A DNA stretch of 64,000 nt from Victivallales bacterium (GCA_017535315.1 JAFXUD010000062.1:124001-188000), one strand, 5' to 3'; counted from the first letter of the stretch, positions 1-8,997 are shown. Made by a program: numbers and translations. The notes: generated by a model from the letters alone, not told the origin.

Positions 1-341
1 TAGACGGCATCCGCCTCGCCTGCTTCCATTGGTCGAATCAGGTGTGGAAACTCCGTGGGCGAATACTCCAGGTCGGCATCCTGGATGATGACAGCATCCC
101 CCGTCACATTGGCCTGCGCCGTGCGAATGGCGGCCCCTTTTCCCTTGTTCACCTCATGCTTGAGTATCTTCAAATCGGCGGCTGGCGGAAGGGTTGCCAA
201 TTTCGCCTCGGTGCCGTCCGTGGAGCAGTCGTTCACCACGATGATTTCCAGATCCTTGACACCACAGTTCCGCACTTGGGAGATAATCTCCAGAACGGTC
301 TCCTCTTCATTGTAAACAGGTATGATAACTGATAGTTTCAT
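1..341 (-). CDS. Glycosyltransferase family 2, partial (N-terminal part)
   Basis: The reading frame starts at an ATG at 341 and stays open to the window edge, so about 113 N-terminal residues are visible and the C-terminus is missing. It reads MKLSVIIPVYNEEETV, then an IIVVNDCSTDGT segment, NKGKGAAIR and a QDADLEYSP motif. This is the nucleotide-sugar-binding N-terminal half of a GT-A fold GT2 enzyme of the dolichyl-phosphate mannose/glucose synthase type; the DAD is the expected metal and nucleotide binding motif. Such enzymes transfer a sugar from an NDP- or GDP-sugar to a lipid or glycan acceptor at the inner membrane face. Substrate and any C-terminal membrane segments cannot be judged. 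A palindromic element follows upstream (354-467). Confidence 0.85.
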   Translation of the reverse strand, partial: MKLSVIIPVYNEEETVLEIISQVRNCGVKDLEIIVVNDCSTDGTEAKLATLPPAADLKILKHEVNKGKGAAIRTAQANVTGDAVIIQDADLEYSPTEFPHLIRPMEAGEADAV

Positions 342-353
342 CGTCTAATCTCT

Positions 354-467
354 AGAGGTAATTTCAAAACTATCATCGAAATACGCGTCGATATGAACAC
401 ATTGGCGTTGCCTTAGCCACTGCGTTTCTCTCTTAGTGTATTTCGCGCTAGTTTTGAAATTACCTCT
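354..467. repeat. Long copy of dispersed palindromic element (copy E1)
   Basis: The ends are inverted copies: GAGGTAATTTCAAAACTA at 355-372 and its complement at 449-466. The interior holds GATATGAAC, CATTGGCGTTG, CCTTAGCCACTGCG and TCTCTTAG, which recur in the copy at 49845-49995. It fills the gap between the glycosyltransferase start and the transporter stop codon and abuts that stop. Two shorter copies lie at 8998-9069 and 13895-13951. It has no coding capacity and resembles a MITE or REP-type element. Confidence 0.85.
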
Positions 468-1307
468 CTAAAAAGCCAACAGCACGACAGCACCTACGCC
501 GCTTGCCATCGCCAGAATCTTACGCATATCGCATTTTTCCTTCAGGAAGATGACACTCAGGATGAAAGTGAGAATGAAACTCATCTGGGCAATGGGAAGC
601 ACACGGCTGGCGTTTCCCAACTTCAGGGAGCCCGCCATGCCAAAAACGATACCGCCGACCAACACCCCAGAGATGGCGCTGTACTTGTATATGGCAGGAT
701 CTTTCAGCCATTTCAGACTACGCTCACGGAAAATGGAATACAAGAATCCCCCGACAATCCACATCATGCAGTTAATCATCACGACGGTGTTTTTGTCCGC
801 CCCATGTTCAAAGCCATATCGATAGGAGAGGCCCATGATGGAGCGAAGCACTGCCGCCAGCACCGCAAGTCCAAAACCTAGGCGGCTGAAGCCCACAACT
901 GATGAATGCGGCAGAAACGCTATGATGGCAAAAAGGGCCAGCACAATGCCGCACCAATGCATCGGAGAAATCTGCTCACCCAGCAAAAAGTAGCCTCCCA
1001 ACACCACAAACACCATATTCATGCGATAAATCGTGGAGCACAGCCCTGCGCTTTGTACCCCCATCGCCTCGATAAGGAGGATATTTCCAGCCACCGACAT
1101 GAAACCAGAAACAATCCCCCAGAAAAGCGTCGTCCGAAAATTTTCTGTTGTGCAGGGGAAAAATAGCTGAGCTATCAGCCAGAAAAGCCCGACTAGGGCG
1201 ACAAAGCCTCCTCTAGAGCGCATTTTGTCCGCAAACAGCTTGAAAACAAAATCATTCAGGGCGGTCAGGAAAAGACTGAGCAGAGCAAATAGAATCGCAG
1301 TGGTCAT
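468..1307 (-). CDS. EamA/DMT-superfamily transporter
   Basis: A 279-residue, very hydrophobic protein with about ten membrane segments arranged as two repeats of five, which matches the size and layout of EamA (drug/metabolite transporter) permeases. Segments such as LLIEAMGVQSAGLCSTIYRM and a late LPIAQMSFILTFILSVIFLKE (the start of EamA helix 9-10) fit the family. It probably moves a small metabolite across the inner membrane; the substrate cannot be predicted. The ATG at 1307 has no strong Shine-Dalgarno. It lies downstream of three hairpins separating it from the prepilin-like gene. Confidence 0.82.
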   Translation of the reverse strand: MTTAILFALLSLFLTALNDFVFKLFADKMRSRGGFVALVGLFWLIAQLFFPCTTENFRTTLFWGIVSGFMSVAGNILLIEAMGVQSAGLCSTIYRMNMVFVVLGGYFLLGEQISPMHWCGIVLALFAIIAFLPHSSVVGFSRLGFGLAVLAAVLRSIMGLSYRYGFEHGADKNTVVMINCMMWIVGGFLYSIFRERSLKWLKDPAIYKYSAISGVLVGGIVFGMAGSLKLGNASRVLPIAQMSFILTFILSVIFLKEKCDMRKILAMASGVGAVVLLAF

Positions 1308-1405
1308 TTTCGGGAAAGGGATTTACACCGCGCTTGAACGCGGTGTACAAGACAGTTTTGGCGCGCTTCGCGCGTCTTAGTGGCAGGTTGCTTAGAGGCA
1401 GCCTG
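1308..1405. other. Intergenic region with three consecutive hairpins
   Basis: Between the prepilin-like gene and the transporter are TACACCGCG / CGCGGTGTA (1324-1332 and 1339-1347, loop CTTGAA), GCGCG-CTT-CGCGC (1361-1373) and an imperfect CAGGTTGC / GCAGCCTG around 1384-1406. No clean T-run follows in the minus direction, so these look more like mRNA-stabilising or REP-like hairpins than a classic terminator. Confidence 0.6.
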
Positions 1406-2131
1406 TTATTTCCCAGGGTCGTATTGTGCCCAGAGGCGTGCGTTTTCAGCGTCTTTCTGGAACATGGCGGTAGGCTTGCGGGCCTCGACATGGCCATCCA
1501 GCATGATCAGGTTAGTATTGCCAGCATGGAGGTCGCCGACCCCGCCATAGACTTTCCTGGCGAAATCCCACTTCGGAGTAGCTTCGTATGCTGAATAGAC
1601 CCATTGCTTCCAAACCGATAGAGTATCATCCTGGCCTTCCATGCGGCATGCTGCGTAGAAGGTTTTGGACGGAGTGATGTGGGTGTGGATGGGGGCACGG
1701 TTGACGCTGCCCGCCAGTTTGGTCTGGTAAGGCATGGCGTATGTCCAGTTGTAGGAGAAGCCAAAGTGTGTAGCAAATGTATAGGATGGCTTTGAAGGGC
1801 ATTTGAAGGCTTTCACATCCCCTACCAGAGGATAAAGATAGCTATACCACAAGCTGTCTGTGAATCCAGAGGGATTTCCCCAGGCGGTGGGTACACTCAT
1901 GGCTGTAGTTGTGCCTGGCACATAGTATTGTCCATATACAAGTGAATCATCGTTTTCCTGGACATAGAGCAGCAGACCCAGCCCCATTTGTTTGGCGTTG
2001 CTGGTGCAGGAGACGGCGCGTGCCTTCTCGCGCGCCTTTGCCAAGGCGGGCAGTAGCATCGCCGCCAGAATCGCGATGATGGCGATGACGACTAGAAGCT
2101 CAATTAACGTAAATTTCAATGCTTTTATCAT
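1406..2131 (-). CDS. Prepilin-like (type II secretion/type IV pilin family) protein, paralogue 1
   Basis: A 241-residue protein with a class III prepilin-type N-terminus: short basic leader MIKALK, then [13 protein letters not shown] and a long hydrophobic helix ending in [10 protein letters not shown]. The C-terminal end has [18 protein letters not shown], an exact H-x9-DG signature of the DUF1559/prepilin-like group frequent in Lentisphaerota and Planctomycetes. After cleavage it would be an inner-membrane or surface pseudopilin-like protein of unknown role. The residue before the cleavage Phe is Lys, not the usual Gly. It is a close paralogue of the gene immediately upstream (2182-2907), with nearly identical first 50 and last 40 residues and a divergent middle. 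SD GGAG precedes the ATG at 2131. Confidence 0.9.
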   Translation of the reverse strand: MIKALKFTLIELLVVIAIIAILAAMLLPALAKAREKARAVSCTSNAKQMGLGLLLYVQENDDSLVYGQYYVPGTTTAMSVPTAWGNPSGFTDSLWYSYLYPLVGDVKAFKCPSKPSYTFATHFGFSYNWTYAMPYQTKLAGSVNRAPIHTHITPSKTFYAACRMEGQDDTLSVWKQWVYSAYEATPKWDFARKVYGGVGDLHAGNTNLIMLDGHVEARKPTAMFQKDAENARLWAQYDPGK

Positions 2132-2181
2132 TTTTTAACTCCATAGTTTTCAGCGCATAATAATGCGCCGCAGATAGGGGA

Positions 2182-2907
2182 TTATTTACCAGGGTCGTAT
2201 TGTGCCCAGAGGCGTGCATTTTCAGCGTCTTTTTGGAACATGGCAGAAGCTTTTCGTGCCTCGACATGGCCATCGAGCATGATCAGGTTGGAATTGCCAG
2301 CGTGAAGGTCGCCAACGCCGCCATAGATTTTGTTGGGAAGATCCCACTTCGGGGTGGATTCGTATGGGGAATAAGTCCAGCCTTTCAAGATTTGAGGGGA
2401 ACTCATCGTGCCAATCATGCGACATGCGGCATAGAAGGTCTGGGAAGGGGTCTTGTGGGTATGGATTGGCGCACGCGCACGGCTTCCCGCCAATTTGGTC
2501 TGATAGGGCATCGCGTATGTCCAGTTGTATGCCACCCCATAATCAATTCCAAGTGTATCGGATGCATGAGATGGACATGTGAAGGCCTTCACATCTCCAA
2601 CATGGGGATAAAGGTAGGCATACCAGTTGCTTCCCGTAAATCCTGTTGGATTGTTCCAGGAGGAGGGGACAGACAATGCTGTTGCATTGTCACTGGCAAA
2701 ATAGGCTCCGAAGACCAGGGAATCCTCGTTCTCCTGGACATAGATTTGAAGTCCCAGGGCCAGTTGCTTGGCGTTGCTGGTGCAGGAGACGGCACGTGCC
2801 TTCTCGCGTGCTTTCGCCAGAGCAGGCAGCAGCATCGCCGCCAGAATCGCGATGATGGCGATGACGACCAGAAGCTCAATCAACGTGAATTGAATGATTC
2901 GTTTCAT
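2182..2907 (-). CDS. Prepilin-like protein, paralogue 2
   Basis: Also 241 residues, with leader MKRIIQ, then [13 protein letters not shown] and the same hydrophobic helix, and an H-x9-DG end ([12 protein letters not shown]). It is clearly a tandem duplicate of the downstream gene at 1406-2131; the two are separated by 50 bases and probably cotranscribed. The position before the cleavage Phe is Gln instead of Gly. The ATG at 2907 has a good SD (GAGGT, seven bases upstream). No prepilin peptidase or secretion ATPase is in the window, so the assembly machinery must be elsewhere. Confidence 0.9.
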   Translation of the reverse strand: MKRIIQFTLIELLVVIAIIAILAAMLLPALAKAREKARAVSCTSNAKQLALGLQIYVQENEDSLVFGAYFASDNATALSVPSSWNNPTGFTGSNWYAYLYPHVGDVKAFTCPSHASDTLGIDYGVAYNWTYAMPYQTKLAGSRARAPIHTHKTPSQTFYAACRMIGTMSSPQILKGWTYSPYESTPKWDLPNKIYGGVGDLHAGNSNLIMLDGHVEARKASAMFQKDAENARLWAQYDPGK

Positions 2908-2957
2908 TGTTTACCTCGGTTTTAGTGCTATGTTTGGGGTGTAGATTAAACAATTTA

Positions 2958-3012
2958 GGGTATCTAGACAATCTAAGGTATCTAGGCTATCTAGACAATC
3001 TAGGCTATCTAG
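2958..3012. repeat. Short direct repeats built on CTAGACAATCTA
   Basis: The 12-mer CTAGACAATCTA occurs at 2964-2975 and again at 2991-3002, within alternating GGTATCTA and GGCTATCTA units. The same 12-mer (complement TAGATTGTCTAG) occurs twice at 46668-46697. It lies between the mutarotase-like gene stop and the prepilin pair. Confidence 0.8.
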
Positions 3013-3014
3013 TT

Positions 3015-3962
3015 TTACAGTAGTTTATATTGGTTTGTTACAAGCAAGGTGGTTTTCACGCCAGGTTTGAGAACGGCAGGCGTACCTCCCGCAGCCTCGA
3101 TTTCCATAAATCCAGAGGGGTCGCAGTAGGCTGAGAAGCGGCTGGGCTTGCGGTCGCAGTTGGGCTTGTCGGGGTCGCCGTCATCGATGGCGATGTATTC
3201 CAGCCCATCCACCAGAACTGCCGCGCTTCTGCGGACGCAGAAGCCGCGCCCTTTGTCCGTGAAGAGCAGCCAATTCGCCTTGGGAGAGATGCCGAGCTGG
3301 AAGCGGAATTCGGTGACCATCTCCACCTCGATGCCGTTTTCGGTCTCCTTGCGATGGCAACTGCTGTCCCAGGGGTAGAGGTCACGGACATCCTCGGCAG
3401 AGAGCTTCGGCAGGGTGAGCGTGCAGTCTGCCCCGCAATCGAACTGGCAGAGGGACCAGGGGGCGATGACCGCTTCGCTCTGTGCAATCTCGCGCGTTCC
3501 GATGTACTCAATCCCCTCCGTGATGGAGACCGTGAGTTCCTTAAGACCCGATGAGACCGTGATGTCCCGCGAGAAAAGGAAGGGCATTCCGACGCCAGAG
3601 GCATTGACCAAATCCACCTCTGCTTCCGCGAGAGCGGTGTTCGGCGTGGATTTCTTCACAAGGTAGCGCGCGTTCGTCAAGGACGGCGGGACGCGCCAGT
3701 TTCCCGTGGGGTATTCATAGCCGAGGCAGGAGCCTTCGGGCGCGGGCCAGAAGCCGTCACCGCCTGGATTGATGTAGTTGTCGCGTGTACTGATGCCCGC
3801 AATGGCCTCTTCGTTGACGCGGTTGAGCACCACTCCATCCTTGAAGGCGAAGATTCTTCCTTCCACATCCAATGCGATGACGACACCGTTTTGCTCGTCG
3901 CCGACGATATGGTAGCGCCGTCCAGCAGCCTTGTATTGTTCTGTCAGTTCACGTATTAGCAT
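3015..3962 (-). CDS. Hypothetical protein, possible galactose-mutarotase-like fold
   Basis: About 315 residues from the ATG at 3962, which has a clear SD (GAAGAGGTG) and is preferred over an in-frame ATG at 4007 that has none. There is no signal peptide, so it is probably cytoplasmic. The region NPGGDGFWPAPE followed by a Trp and PPSL resembles the entry strands of aldose-1-epimerase-like beta-sandwich proteins found beside glycoside hydrolases (DUF4380/DUF6786-type); that assignment is tentative. It lies 48 bases downstream of the GH20/GH67-like gene and probably shares its transcript, so a role in handling the released sugar is a reasonable guess but not shown. Confidence 0.6.
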   Translation of the reverse strand: MLIRELTEQYKAAGRRYHIVGDEQNGVVIALDVEGRIFAFKDGVVLNRVNEEAIAGISTRDNYINPGGDGFWPAPEGSCLGYEYPTGNWRVPPSLTNARYLVKKSTPNTALAEAEVDLVNASGVGMPFLFSRDITVSSGLKELTVSITEGIEYIGTREIAQSEAVIAPWSLCQFDCGADCTLTLPKLSAEDVRDLYPWDSSCHRKETENGIEVEMVTEFRFQLGISPKANWLLFTDKGRGFCVRRSAAVLVDGLEYIAIDDGDPDKPNCDRKPSRFSAYCDPSGFMEIEAAGGTPAVLKPGVKTTLLVTNQYKLL

Positions 3963-4010
3963 TCTTTGCACCTCTTCTTCGCGGCGACAGGGCCACCGCG
4001 TCTTCATGCT

Positions 4011-6101
4011 TCAAACCAGTTTTGCTAGCGTCTTTTCGAGCAGGGCGATTTTCCACTCCAGGTGTTCAGGGTCGCACATGTATTCCATGCTAGGCTCCCA
4101 GCCGAGGCGGGAATCCGCCAACACGTCGGGAATGGTATTTTTTGCGTTTTCGATTTCATCGCGGGCGATAGCCGCCATTTCGGCGTGAATTCCCTTGAGT
4201 TCGCCTTCAGGAACACCAGCCAGCAGACGGTTGTTGAGGATGCACCACTTCTTGGTGTTGATGGTGGTGTGGACTGCTCGGCTGATGAAGTCGCCAAGGA
4301 GTATCATTCGGTCAGCCTCGTCCTCACGTAGGGCAGGCGTGCTCTTGCGAGCCTCTTTCAGCAGTTCCAGACCCTGGAGCATCTTGCGTTCCATGCTCTC
4401 CAGCAAACGTATTTCGCCTGGCAGTATTTCGGGGGCGTGAGAACGGTAGGTGGTCTTCATGATTCTGGCTCCAAAGTGCGCGTAGGGTACATCGGGAAAC
4501 TTCACCGTCTCGTCTTTATAGAGCAGCGGATAGGAGGGGCCGACGCGGAAGGGGCCGTACTGGTCCTCGTTGGTCGGTGGGTAGTCGCGGAAGGCGCTGC
4601 TCCAGAGTTTCCATGCCTCCAGACACTTCTTCGCGCCAGCCTCGCCGAAATCGCGTGCGGCAATCTGCCCTATGTGCGTATCGAAGTCGTCGCCGTTGGT
4701 CCAGTACTCCTCCTTGCTGAGTTCGGAGATAAAGGATGGCCACCAGCCGTAGTGATGGCACTCCATGAGGCCGACGAGCCCCCAGTCCCTGTTTGCCTTG
4801 TTGATGGCATCCCAGCGGTTTTTCCATTGGTAGGGGATGGGTTCGTAGGGAATCACGCCAATGTCCCAGGAAAGACCGCCTGTGTTTGCCATCGCGTAAA
4901 GCGGGATGCCCAGTCTCTTTGCCTCCTCCGCCTCTGTGCGGAAGTAGTAGCCTGGGCCAGCAAAGGAGGCGGTGTAATCGACGCAGCGCGTCGGGACACC
5001 GTCCTTTTCGATGTTCTCGAACATCTCAAAGGTCACCTCCAGCGAAATGTCCTTTGGCAGACGGCGAATGAGGGCCAGGCGCGGTTCAAGCGGCTGCCGC
5101 CCCCAGTTGTAGGTCCAGAAGACCACGTCCAGGTTGGGATTGTATTTGCGCATGATGCGCTTGACAAGGCGCAACCACTGCGGATAGTCGCGGCAGGGCC
5201 ACCAGCCTGGCGAGGGGCGTTTGTCCCCCTCCTGTCCAGGCGGGCACGGGTCGAGGCGCAGACGCCCCTTTGTGTGTTCGTCCTTGGAGGGTATTTCGCA
5301 GGATTCACCCACGAAAACCACGCCCTTCACACGTGGGAAGGTCTTGATGAGATTACCGTAGAGCTTTTCGTAGAACTCCTCGGCATCAGGGTCGTCTGGG
5401 TGTCGGCGGCTCTTCAGATAGCTGTAGAGATAGACGTCCAGTCCATATGCGGCAGCGCGGTCGATGAGGTTATTGAAGTCCAGATGCCCTGTGTTCGTCA
5501 TGTTAATGCCACAGGTGAAGACCAGGATGGCGTCGATGCCAGCGTGGGCAATCTCGTTCAGGTGCTGGTCGGGGAAGTTGTCGATGCCCCAGCCCGAATG
5601 GACCATGCGCGGCGTGAAGATGGGTTCCCGCACGGAACTTTGGAGCTTGATGAAGGGGGCCTGGCGGAGGTTCATGATGTCCTCCAGCCGATAGCTTCCC
5701 TGTGCGGTACCGCGTTCATCATATCCACAGACAACGACAAGCGACTGCTCGACGACCAGTTTGTAGCCGCGGGGCTTCGTCAGTTCTGGAGCATAGTTTT
5801 TCGGCAAGTCATTCTGCGTCGCCAACACAATTGCGGGAGACCCCGAATTAGTCTGCACACGTCCCCGCACACCGCCGCGGCGAATCGCCACATTGATACC
5901 CATGCTGACCGCCAAGTAATCCTGCAAATCCTGTGCAAGGCGGAACAGGAAATCACTGGCCTCGGCGGGAATGACAATCCCCCACCCATCGTCCAGGCGA
6001 ACTTCCCCTGGGGCAAGCAGAATCGACTTGTCATAGCGATTCTGCTTATGGACCTGATTGAGACGGCGGCGGAAACCGTAGTTGCTTTCTGCTGTCAGCA
6101 T
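4011..6101 (-). CDS. Putative cytoplasmic glycoside hydrolase (GH20/GH67-like architecture)
   Basis: 696 residues from the ATG at 6101 (SD AAGGAAAAG); an in-frame GTG at 6143 lies within a palindromic stretch and is less likely. Residues about 35-160 look like the alpha/beta GH20b/GH67N domain (EASDFLFRLAQDLQDYL, VLATQNDLP, ERGTAQGSYRLEDIM). A TIM-barrel-like region follows, starting with SVREPIFTPRMVHSG and continuing with GVVFVGESCEIPSKDEH, which may hold a catalytic Glu, then VVFWTYNWG and MECHHYGWWPSF. A helical C-terminal tail resembles GH67. No signal peptide is present. Related families act on glucuronides or N-acetylhexosaminides, but the true substrate is unknown. Confidence 0.68.
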   Translation of the reverse strand: MLTAESNYGFRRRLNQVHKQNRYDKSILLAPGEVRLDDGWGIVIPAEASDFLFRLAQDLQDYLAVSMGINVAIRRGGVRGRVQTNSGSPAIVLATQNDLPKNYAPELTKPRGYKLVVEQSLVVVCGYDERGTAQGSYRLEDIMNLRQAPFIKLQSSVREPIFTPRMVHSGWGIDNFPDQHLNEIAHAGIDAILVFTCGINMTNTGHLDFNNLIDRAAAYGLDVYLYSYLKSRRHPDDPDAEEFYEKLYGNLIKTFPRVKGVVFVGESCEIPSKDEHTKGRLRLDPCPPGQEGDKRPSPGWWPCRDYPQWLRLVKRIMRKYNPNLDVVFWTYNWGRQPLEPRLALIRRLPKDISLEVTFEMFENIEKDGVPTRCVDYTASFAGPGYYFRTEAEEAKRLGIPLYAMANTGGLSWDIGVIPYEPIPYQWKNRWDAINKANRDWGLVGLMECHHYGWWPSFISELSKEEYWTNGDDFDTHIGQIAARDFGEAGAKKCLEAWKLWSSAFRDYPPTNEDQYGPFRVGPSYPLLYKDETVKFPDVPYAHFGARIMKTTYRSHAPEILPGEIRLLESMERKMLQGLELLKEARKSTPALREDEADRMILLGDFISRAVHTTINTKKWCILNNRLLAGVPEGELKGIHAEMAAIARDEIENAKNTIPDVLADSRLGWEPSMEYMCDPEHLEWKIALLEKTLAKLV

Positions 6102-6183
6102 GGTGTTTTGTCTTTTCCTTATTTTCAGAGGTAATTTGCGCACCCTTAACGCGCACTAGCTGCACATTTCGTGTGCATCTAGC
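6102..6183. other. Intergenic hairpin region, possibly a degraded palindromic element
   Basis: It contains AGAGGTAATTT near 6128, matching one end of the dispersed element family, and a perfect TGCACA / TGTGCA hairpin (6161-6166 and 6172-6177, loop TTTCG), ending in AGCTTACCT. The opposite full end is not recognisable, so this is at best a decayed copy between potD and the hydrolase gene. Confidence 0.45.
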
Positions 6184-7227
6184 TTACCTATTAGCCTTGA
6201 GTTCTTCCCAGAGCTTGTTCAAGATAGCCTCCTTTTCGCCATGGTCAATGGTGAAACGGGACTTGGCAAAGACAGCCTTGTCGATGAAGACAGCGGGATT
6301 GTTCTTGATTTCATCGGAAAGCAACGGATAGGCATCCTTGTTCGGGCAGAGATAGAAGACATACTCCGTGTTGGCTGCCGCATTTTCGGGCGTGTGGATG
6401 AAATTGATGAACTTGTAGGCCAGATCGGCGTTCTTTGCAGTCGAGGGAATGGCCAGTACGTCGCAGCTCATCAGAGCACCTTCCCTGGGAATCACAAAGG
6501 CAACATGCGGATTTTCATCGACAACCTGCACCATGTCGCCTGAATAGCCCATGACCAGGGAAAACTCCTTGGAGGCAATGCCGTTCTTGTACTGCTCGTT
6601 CTCCAGCTTGGAGACGTTCGCCAGCCACTTCTTGATGACAACCTTGGCCTTTGCCAGGTCGTCGGGATCCAGGGTGTTGGGATCCAGCCCAAGGGTGAGG
6701 AGAGCGGCGCCAATCACCTCGCGCTTATCATCCAGCAGGGTGGCGCGCTTCTGAAGGTCGGTGCGATCGAACATCGTCCAGGAGGGTTCAAAATCCTTGA
6801 TGACCTCCTTGTTGTAGCCAATGCCTGTGTAGCTCATCATATAGGGGATGACGTACTCGCACTTGCTGTCGGGAAGATGGTTGCAGACCTCCTGGTCCAG
6901 ATGGTTCAGGATGGTCAGTTTGGAATGGTCGAGCTTCATCAACTTGCCACTGGAGGAGAGGGTGCTGACGACATAATGGCTCGGGAAAATCAGGTCATAG
7001 CCTGTGGCCCCCGCCTGCAATTTGGCAAGCAACGCCTCGTTGGAGTCGAACGTGTCATAGACGACACGGCACTTGTTCTCCTTCTCAAAGGCCTCTATCA
7101 ACTCGGGAGAGATGTAGTCCGCCCAGCAGTACAGATGCAGAGTCGGCTTGCCAGAACCAAAGCAGCCGACAAACGCCGCAAAGGAAGCAACCAGAAGTGC
7201 AATCAGAACAAATACGCTTTTCTTCAT
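6184..7227 (-). CDS. potD: Spermidine/putrescine-type ABC transporter substrate-binding lipoprotein (PotD family)
   Basis: 347 residues. The N-terminus MKKSVFVLIALLVASFAAFVGC is a lipoprotein signal with Cys22 as the lipidated residue. The mature part opens with LHLYCWADYISPELIEAFEKE, continues with VVYDTFDSNEALLAKL and GYDLIFPSHYVV, and has MSYTGIGYNKEV and YSGDMVQVV, all typical of PotD/PotF binding proteins. It would capture a polyamine or similar cation in the periplasm and pass it to a PotABC permease. No potA, potB or potC genes are adjacent in this window, so it is an orphan here. It is divergent from gnd. Confidence 0.9.
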   Translation of the reverse strand: MKKSVFVLIALLVASFAAFVGCFGSGKPTLHLYCWADYISPELIEAFEKENKCRVVYDTFDSNEALLAKLQAGATGYDLIFPSHYVVSTLSSSGKLMKLDHSKLTILNHLDQEVCNHLPDSKCEYVIPYMMSYTGIGYNKEVIKDFEPSWTMFDRTDLQKRATLLDDKREVIGAALLTLGLDPNTLDPDDLAKAKVVIKKWLANVSKLENEQYKNGIASKEFSLVMGYSGDMVQVVDENPHVAFVIPREGALMSCDVLAIPSTAKNADLAYKFINFIHTPENAAANTEYVFYLCPNKDAYPLLSDEIKNNPAVFIDKAVFAKSRFTIDHGEKEAILNKLWEELKANR

Positions 7228-7467
7228 TTCTCTTTTCTCTTTTGGGTTGATTGGGTTGATGGTGGTTATAATTTGGAATGAACAGAGGCAACAAAACCCC
7301 TTTAAATTATACTCAATGATTCAGGAAATTCCAAATGTTTTCGGGCAAATTGGAATATCAACTTGAATAATTTATACGATAACGTATATTTATCTAGTAG
7401 AATAGTGTTTATTTTTTGTCTTTTTTACTAAGTTACTAATCGCAACTCAAAAACAAGGAACAACAGA
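7228..7467. promoter_or_regulatory. Divergent potD-gnd control region with palindromes
   Basis: This 240-base A/T-rich divergent region has a perfect palindrome TATACG-ATAA-CGTATA at 7373-7388 and an imperfect inverted pair ATTCCAAAT / AATTGGAAT about 7329-7355. The size and symmetry fit operator sites controlling one or both genes. The regulator is unknown. Confidence 0.45.
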
Positions 7468-8916
7468 ATGGCATTGGCAGACATCGGCCTTATCGGCCTC
7501 GCCGTCATGGGCGAAAACCTCATCCTCAACATGGAAAGCAAGGGCTTCACCGTCGCCTGCTTCAACAGAACCGTCAGCAAAGTCGATGACTTCATTAACG
7601 GACGCGCCAAGGGCAAGAACATCATCGGCGCACATTCCGTCGAAGAACTCGTCGCCTCCCTCAAGCGTCCCCACAAGATCATGCTCATGGTCAAGGCGGG
7701 ACAGGCTGTCGATGACTTCATCGAGAAGCTCATCCCCTGCCTGGAGCCTGGCGACATCATCATCGACGGCGGCAACAGCCACTTCCCCGACACCACGCGC
7801 CGCACCCAGTATCTTGAATCCAAAGGCCTACTCTACATCGGCACTGGCGTGTCAGGCGGCGAAGAAGGCGCACTCACTGGCCCCAGCATGATGCCTGGCG
7901 GCTCCCCCGCCGCATGGCCGCATGTCAAAGATATCTTCCAGAAGATCTGCGCACACACTGACGCGGGCGAACCCTGCTGTGACTGGGTCGGCGAAAACGG
8001 CGCAGGCCACTTCGTCAAGATGGTCCACAATGGCATCGAATACGGCGACATGCAGCTCATCTGCGAGACGTACGACATGATGAAGGCCATCGGCCTCTCC
8101 AATGCTGAGATGCACAAGGTCTTCAGCGACTGGTACGAGGGCGAGCTCAACTCCTACCTCATCGAAATCACACGCGACATCCTCGCCTACAAGAACGAGG
8201 AAGGCCAGGCCGTCGTTGACCTCATCCTCGATACCGCAGGTCAGAAGGGCACAGGCAAGTGGACGGCCATTGCCGCCCTCGACGCTGGCATGCCTCTCAC
8301 CCTCATCGGCGAGGCCGTCTTCGCACGCTGCCTCTCTGCCATCAAGGAGGAGCGCGTCGCCGCCTCCAAGGTCCTCAAGGGCGTGGTCTCCAAATTCGAC
8401 GGTGACAAGGCGAAACTCATTGACGACCTCCGCCAGGCCCTCTACGCCGCGAAAATCGTCTCCTATGCGCAGGGCTATCAGCTGATGATGGCCGCCGCCA
8501 AGGAGTACGGCTGGAAGCTGAACTACGGCGGCATCGCCCTCATGTGGCGCGGCGGCTGCATCATCCGTTCCCGCTTCCTCGGCAAAATCAAAGAGGCGTT
8601 CGACAAAGATCCCGAGCTCAAGAATCTGCTTCTTGACCCCTTCTTCAAGGATGTCATGGACCGTTCGCAGGCTGCCTGGCGCAACGTCGCCATCACCGCC
8701 ATCAAGATTGGCGTCCCGATGCCCTGCATCACCTCGGCGTTGAGCTACTTTGACGGCTACCGTGCGGAGCGTCTCCCCGCCAACCTCCTCCAGGCACAGC
8801 GCGACTACTTCGGTGCGCACACTTATGAGAGAGTTGACAAGCCACGCGGCGAGTTCTTCCACACCAACTGGACTGGCCACGGCGGCAGCACAACCGCCAA
8901 TACCTATATGGCATAA
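7468..8916 (+). CDS. gnd: 6-phosphogluconate dehydrogenase, decarboxylating
   Basis: 482 residues, the normal length for the long-chain, NADP-type Gnd. The N-terminal Rossmann motif is GLAVMGENLILNM, followed by FNRT. The substrate-binding GVSGGEEGALTGPSMMPGG region, the catalytic Lys184 in HFVKMVHNGIEYGDM with the nearby Glu, KGTGKWTAIAALD and the C-terminal RGEFFHTNWTGHGG are all present. It oxidises and decarboxylates 6-phosphogluconate to ribulose 5-phosphate in the pentose phosphate pathway. It stands alone, with its own terminator at 8964-8990; no zwf or pgl is near. Confidence 0.97.
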   Translation: MALADIGLIGLAVMGENLILNMESKGFTVACFNRTVSKVDDFINGRAKGKNIIGAHSVEELVASLKRPHKIMLMVKAGQAVDDFIEKLIPCLEPGDIIIDGGNSHFPDTTRRTQYLESKGLLYIGTGVSGGEEGALTGPSMMPGGSPAAWPHVKDIFQKICAHTDAGEPCCDWVGENGAGHFVKMVHNGIEYGDMQLICETYDMMKAIGLSNAEMHKVFSDWYEGELNSYLIEITRDILAYKNEEGQAVVDLILDTAGQKGTGKWTAIAALDAGMPLTLIGEAVFARCLSAIKEERVAASKVLKGVVSKFDGDKAKLIDDLRQALYAAKIVSYAQGYQLMMAAAKEYGWKLNYGGIALMWRGGCIIRSRFLGKIKEAFDKDPELKNLLLDPFFKDVMDRSQAAWRNVAITAIKIGVPMPCITSALSYFDGYRAERLPANLLQAQRDYFGAHTYERVDKPRGEFFHTNWTGHGGSTTANTYMA

Positions 8917-8963
8917 TCACCGCCTGTCCGCCCTGCGTGTCCAGTGTACGCAGGGTGCAGGGG

Positions 8964-8990
8964 TAGGGGGGAGAAATCCCCCGTTTTTTT
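8964..8990 (+). terminator. Rho-independent terminator after gnd
   Basis: A GGGGG / CCCCC stem (8966-8970 and 8978-8982) is followed after one base by seven T residues, 48 bases after the gnd stop codon. Confidence 0.8.
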
Positions 8991-8997
8991 ACCTCTG

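Noticed and set aside
4437-6134. A long open frame of 565 codons on the plus strand opposite the GH20/GH67-like gene.
   Set aside because: It is the antisense shadow of a real coding frame in G/C-rich codons; no start signal, domain or plausible composition was seen.
6102-6143. Extended GTG start at 6143 for the GH20/GH67-like gene.
   Set aside because: The added residues come from a palindromic stretch, and the ATG at 6101 has an SD and a more usual N-terminus.
7852-8880. A 342-codon minus-strand frame inside gnd.
   Set aside because: Antisense shadow of gnd; residue composition is low-complexity Val/Ala/Glu/Asp.
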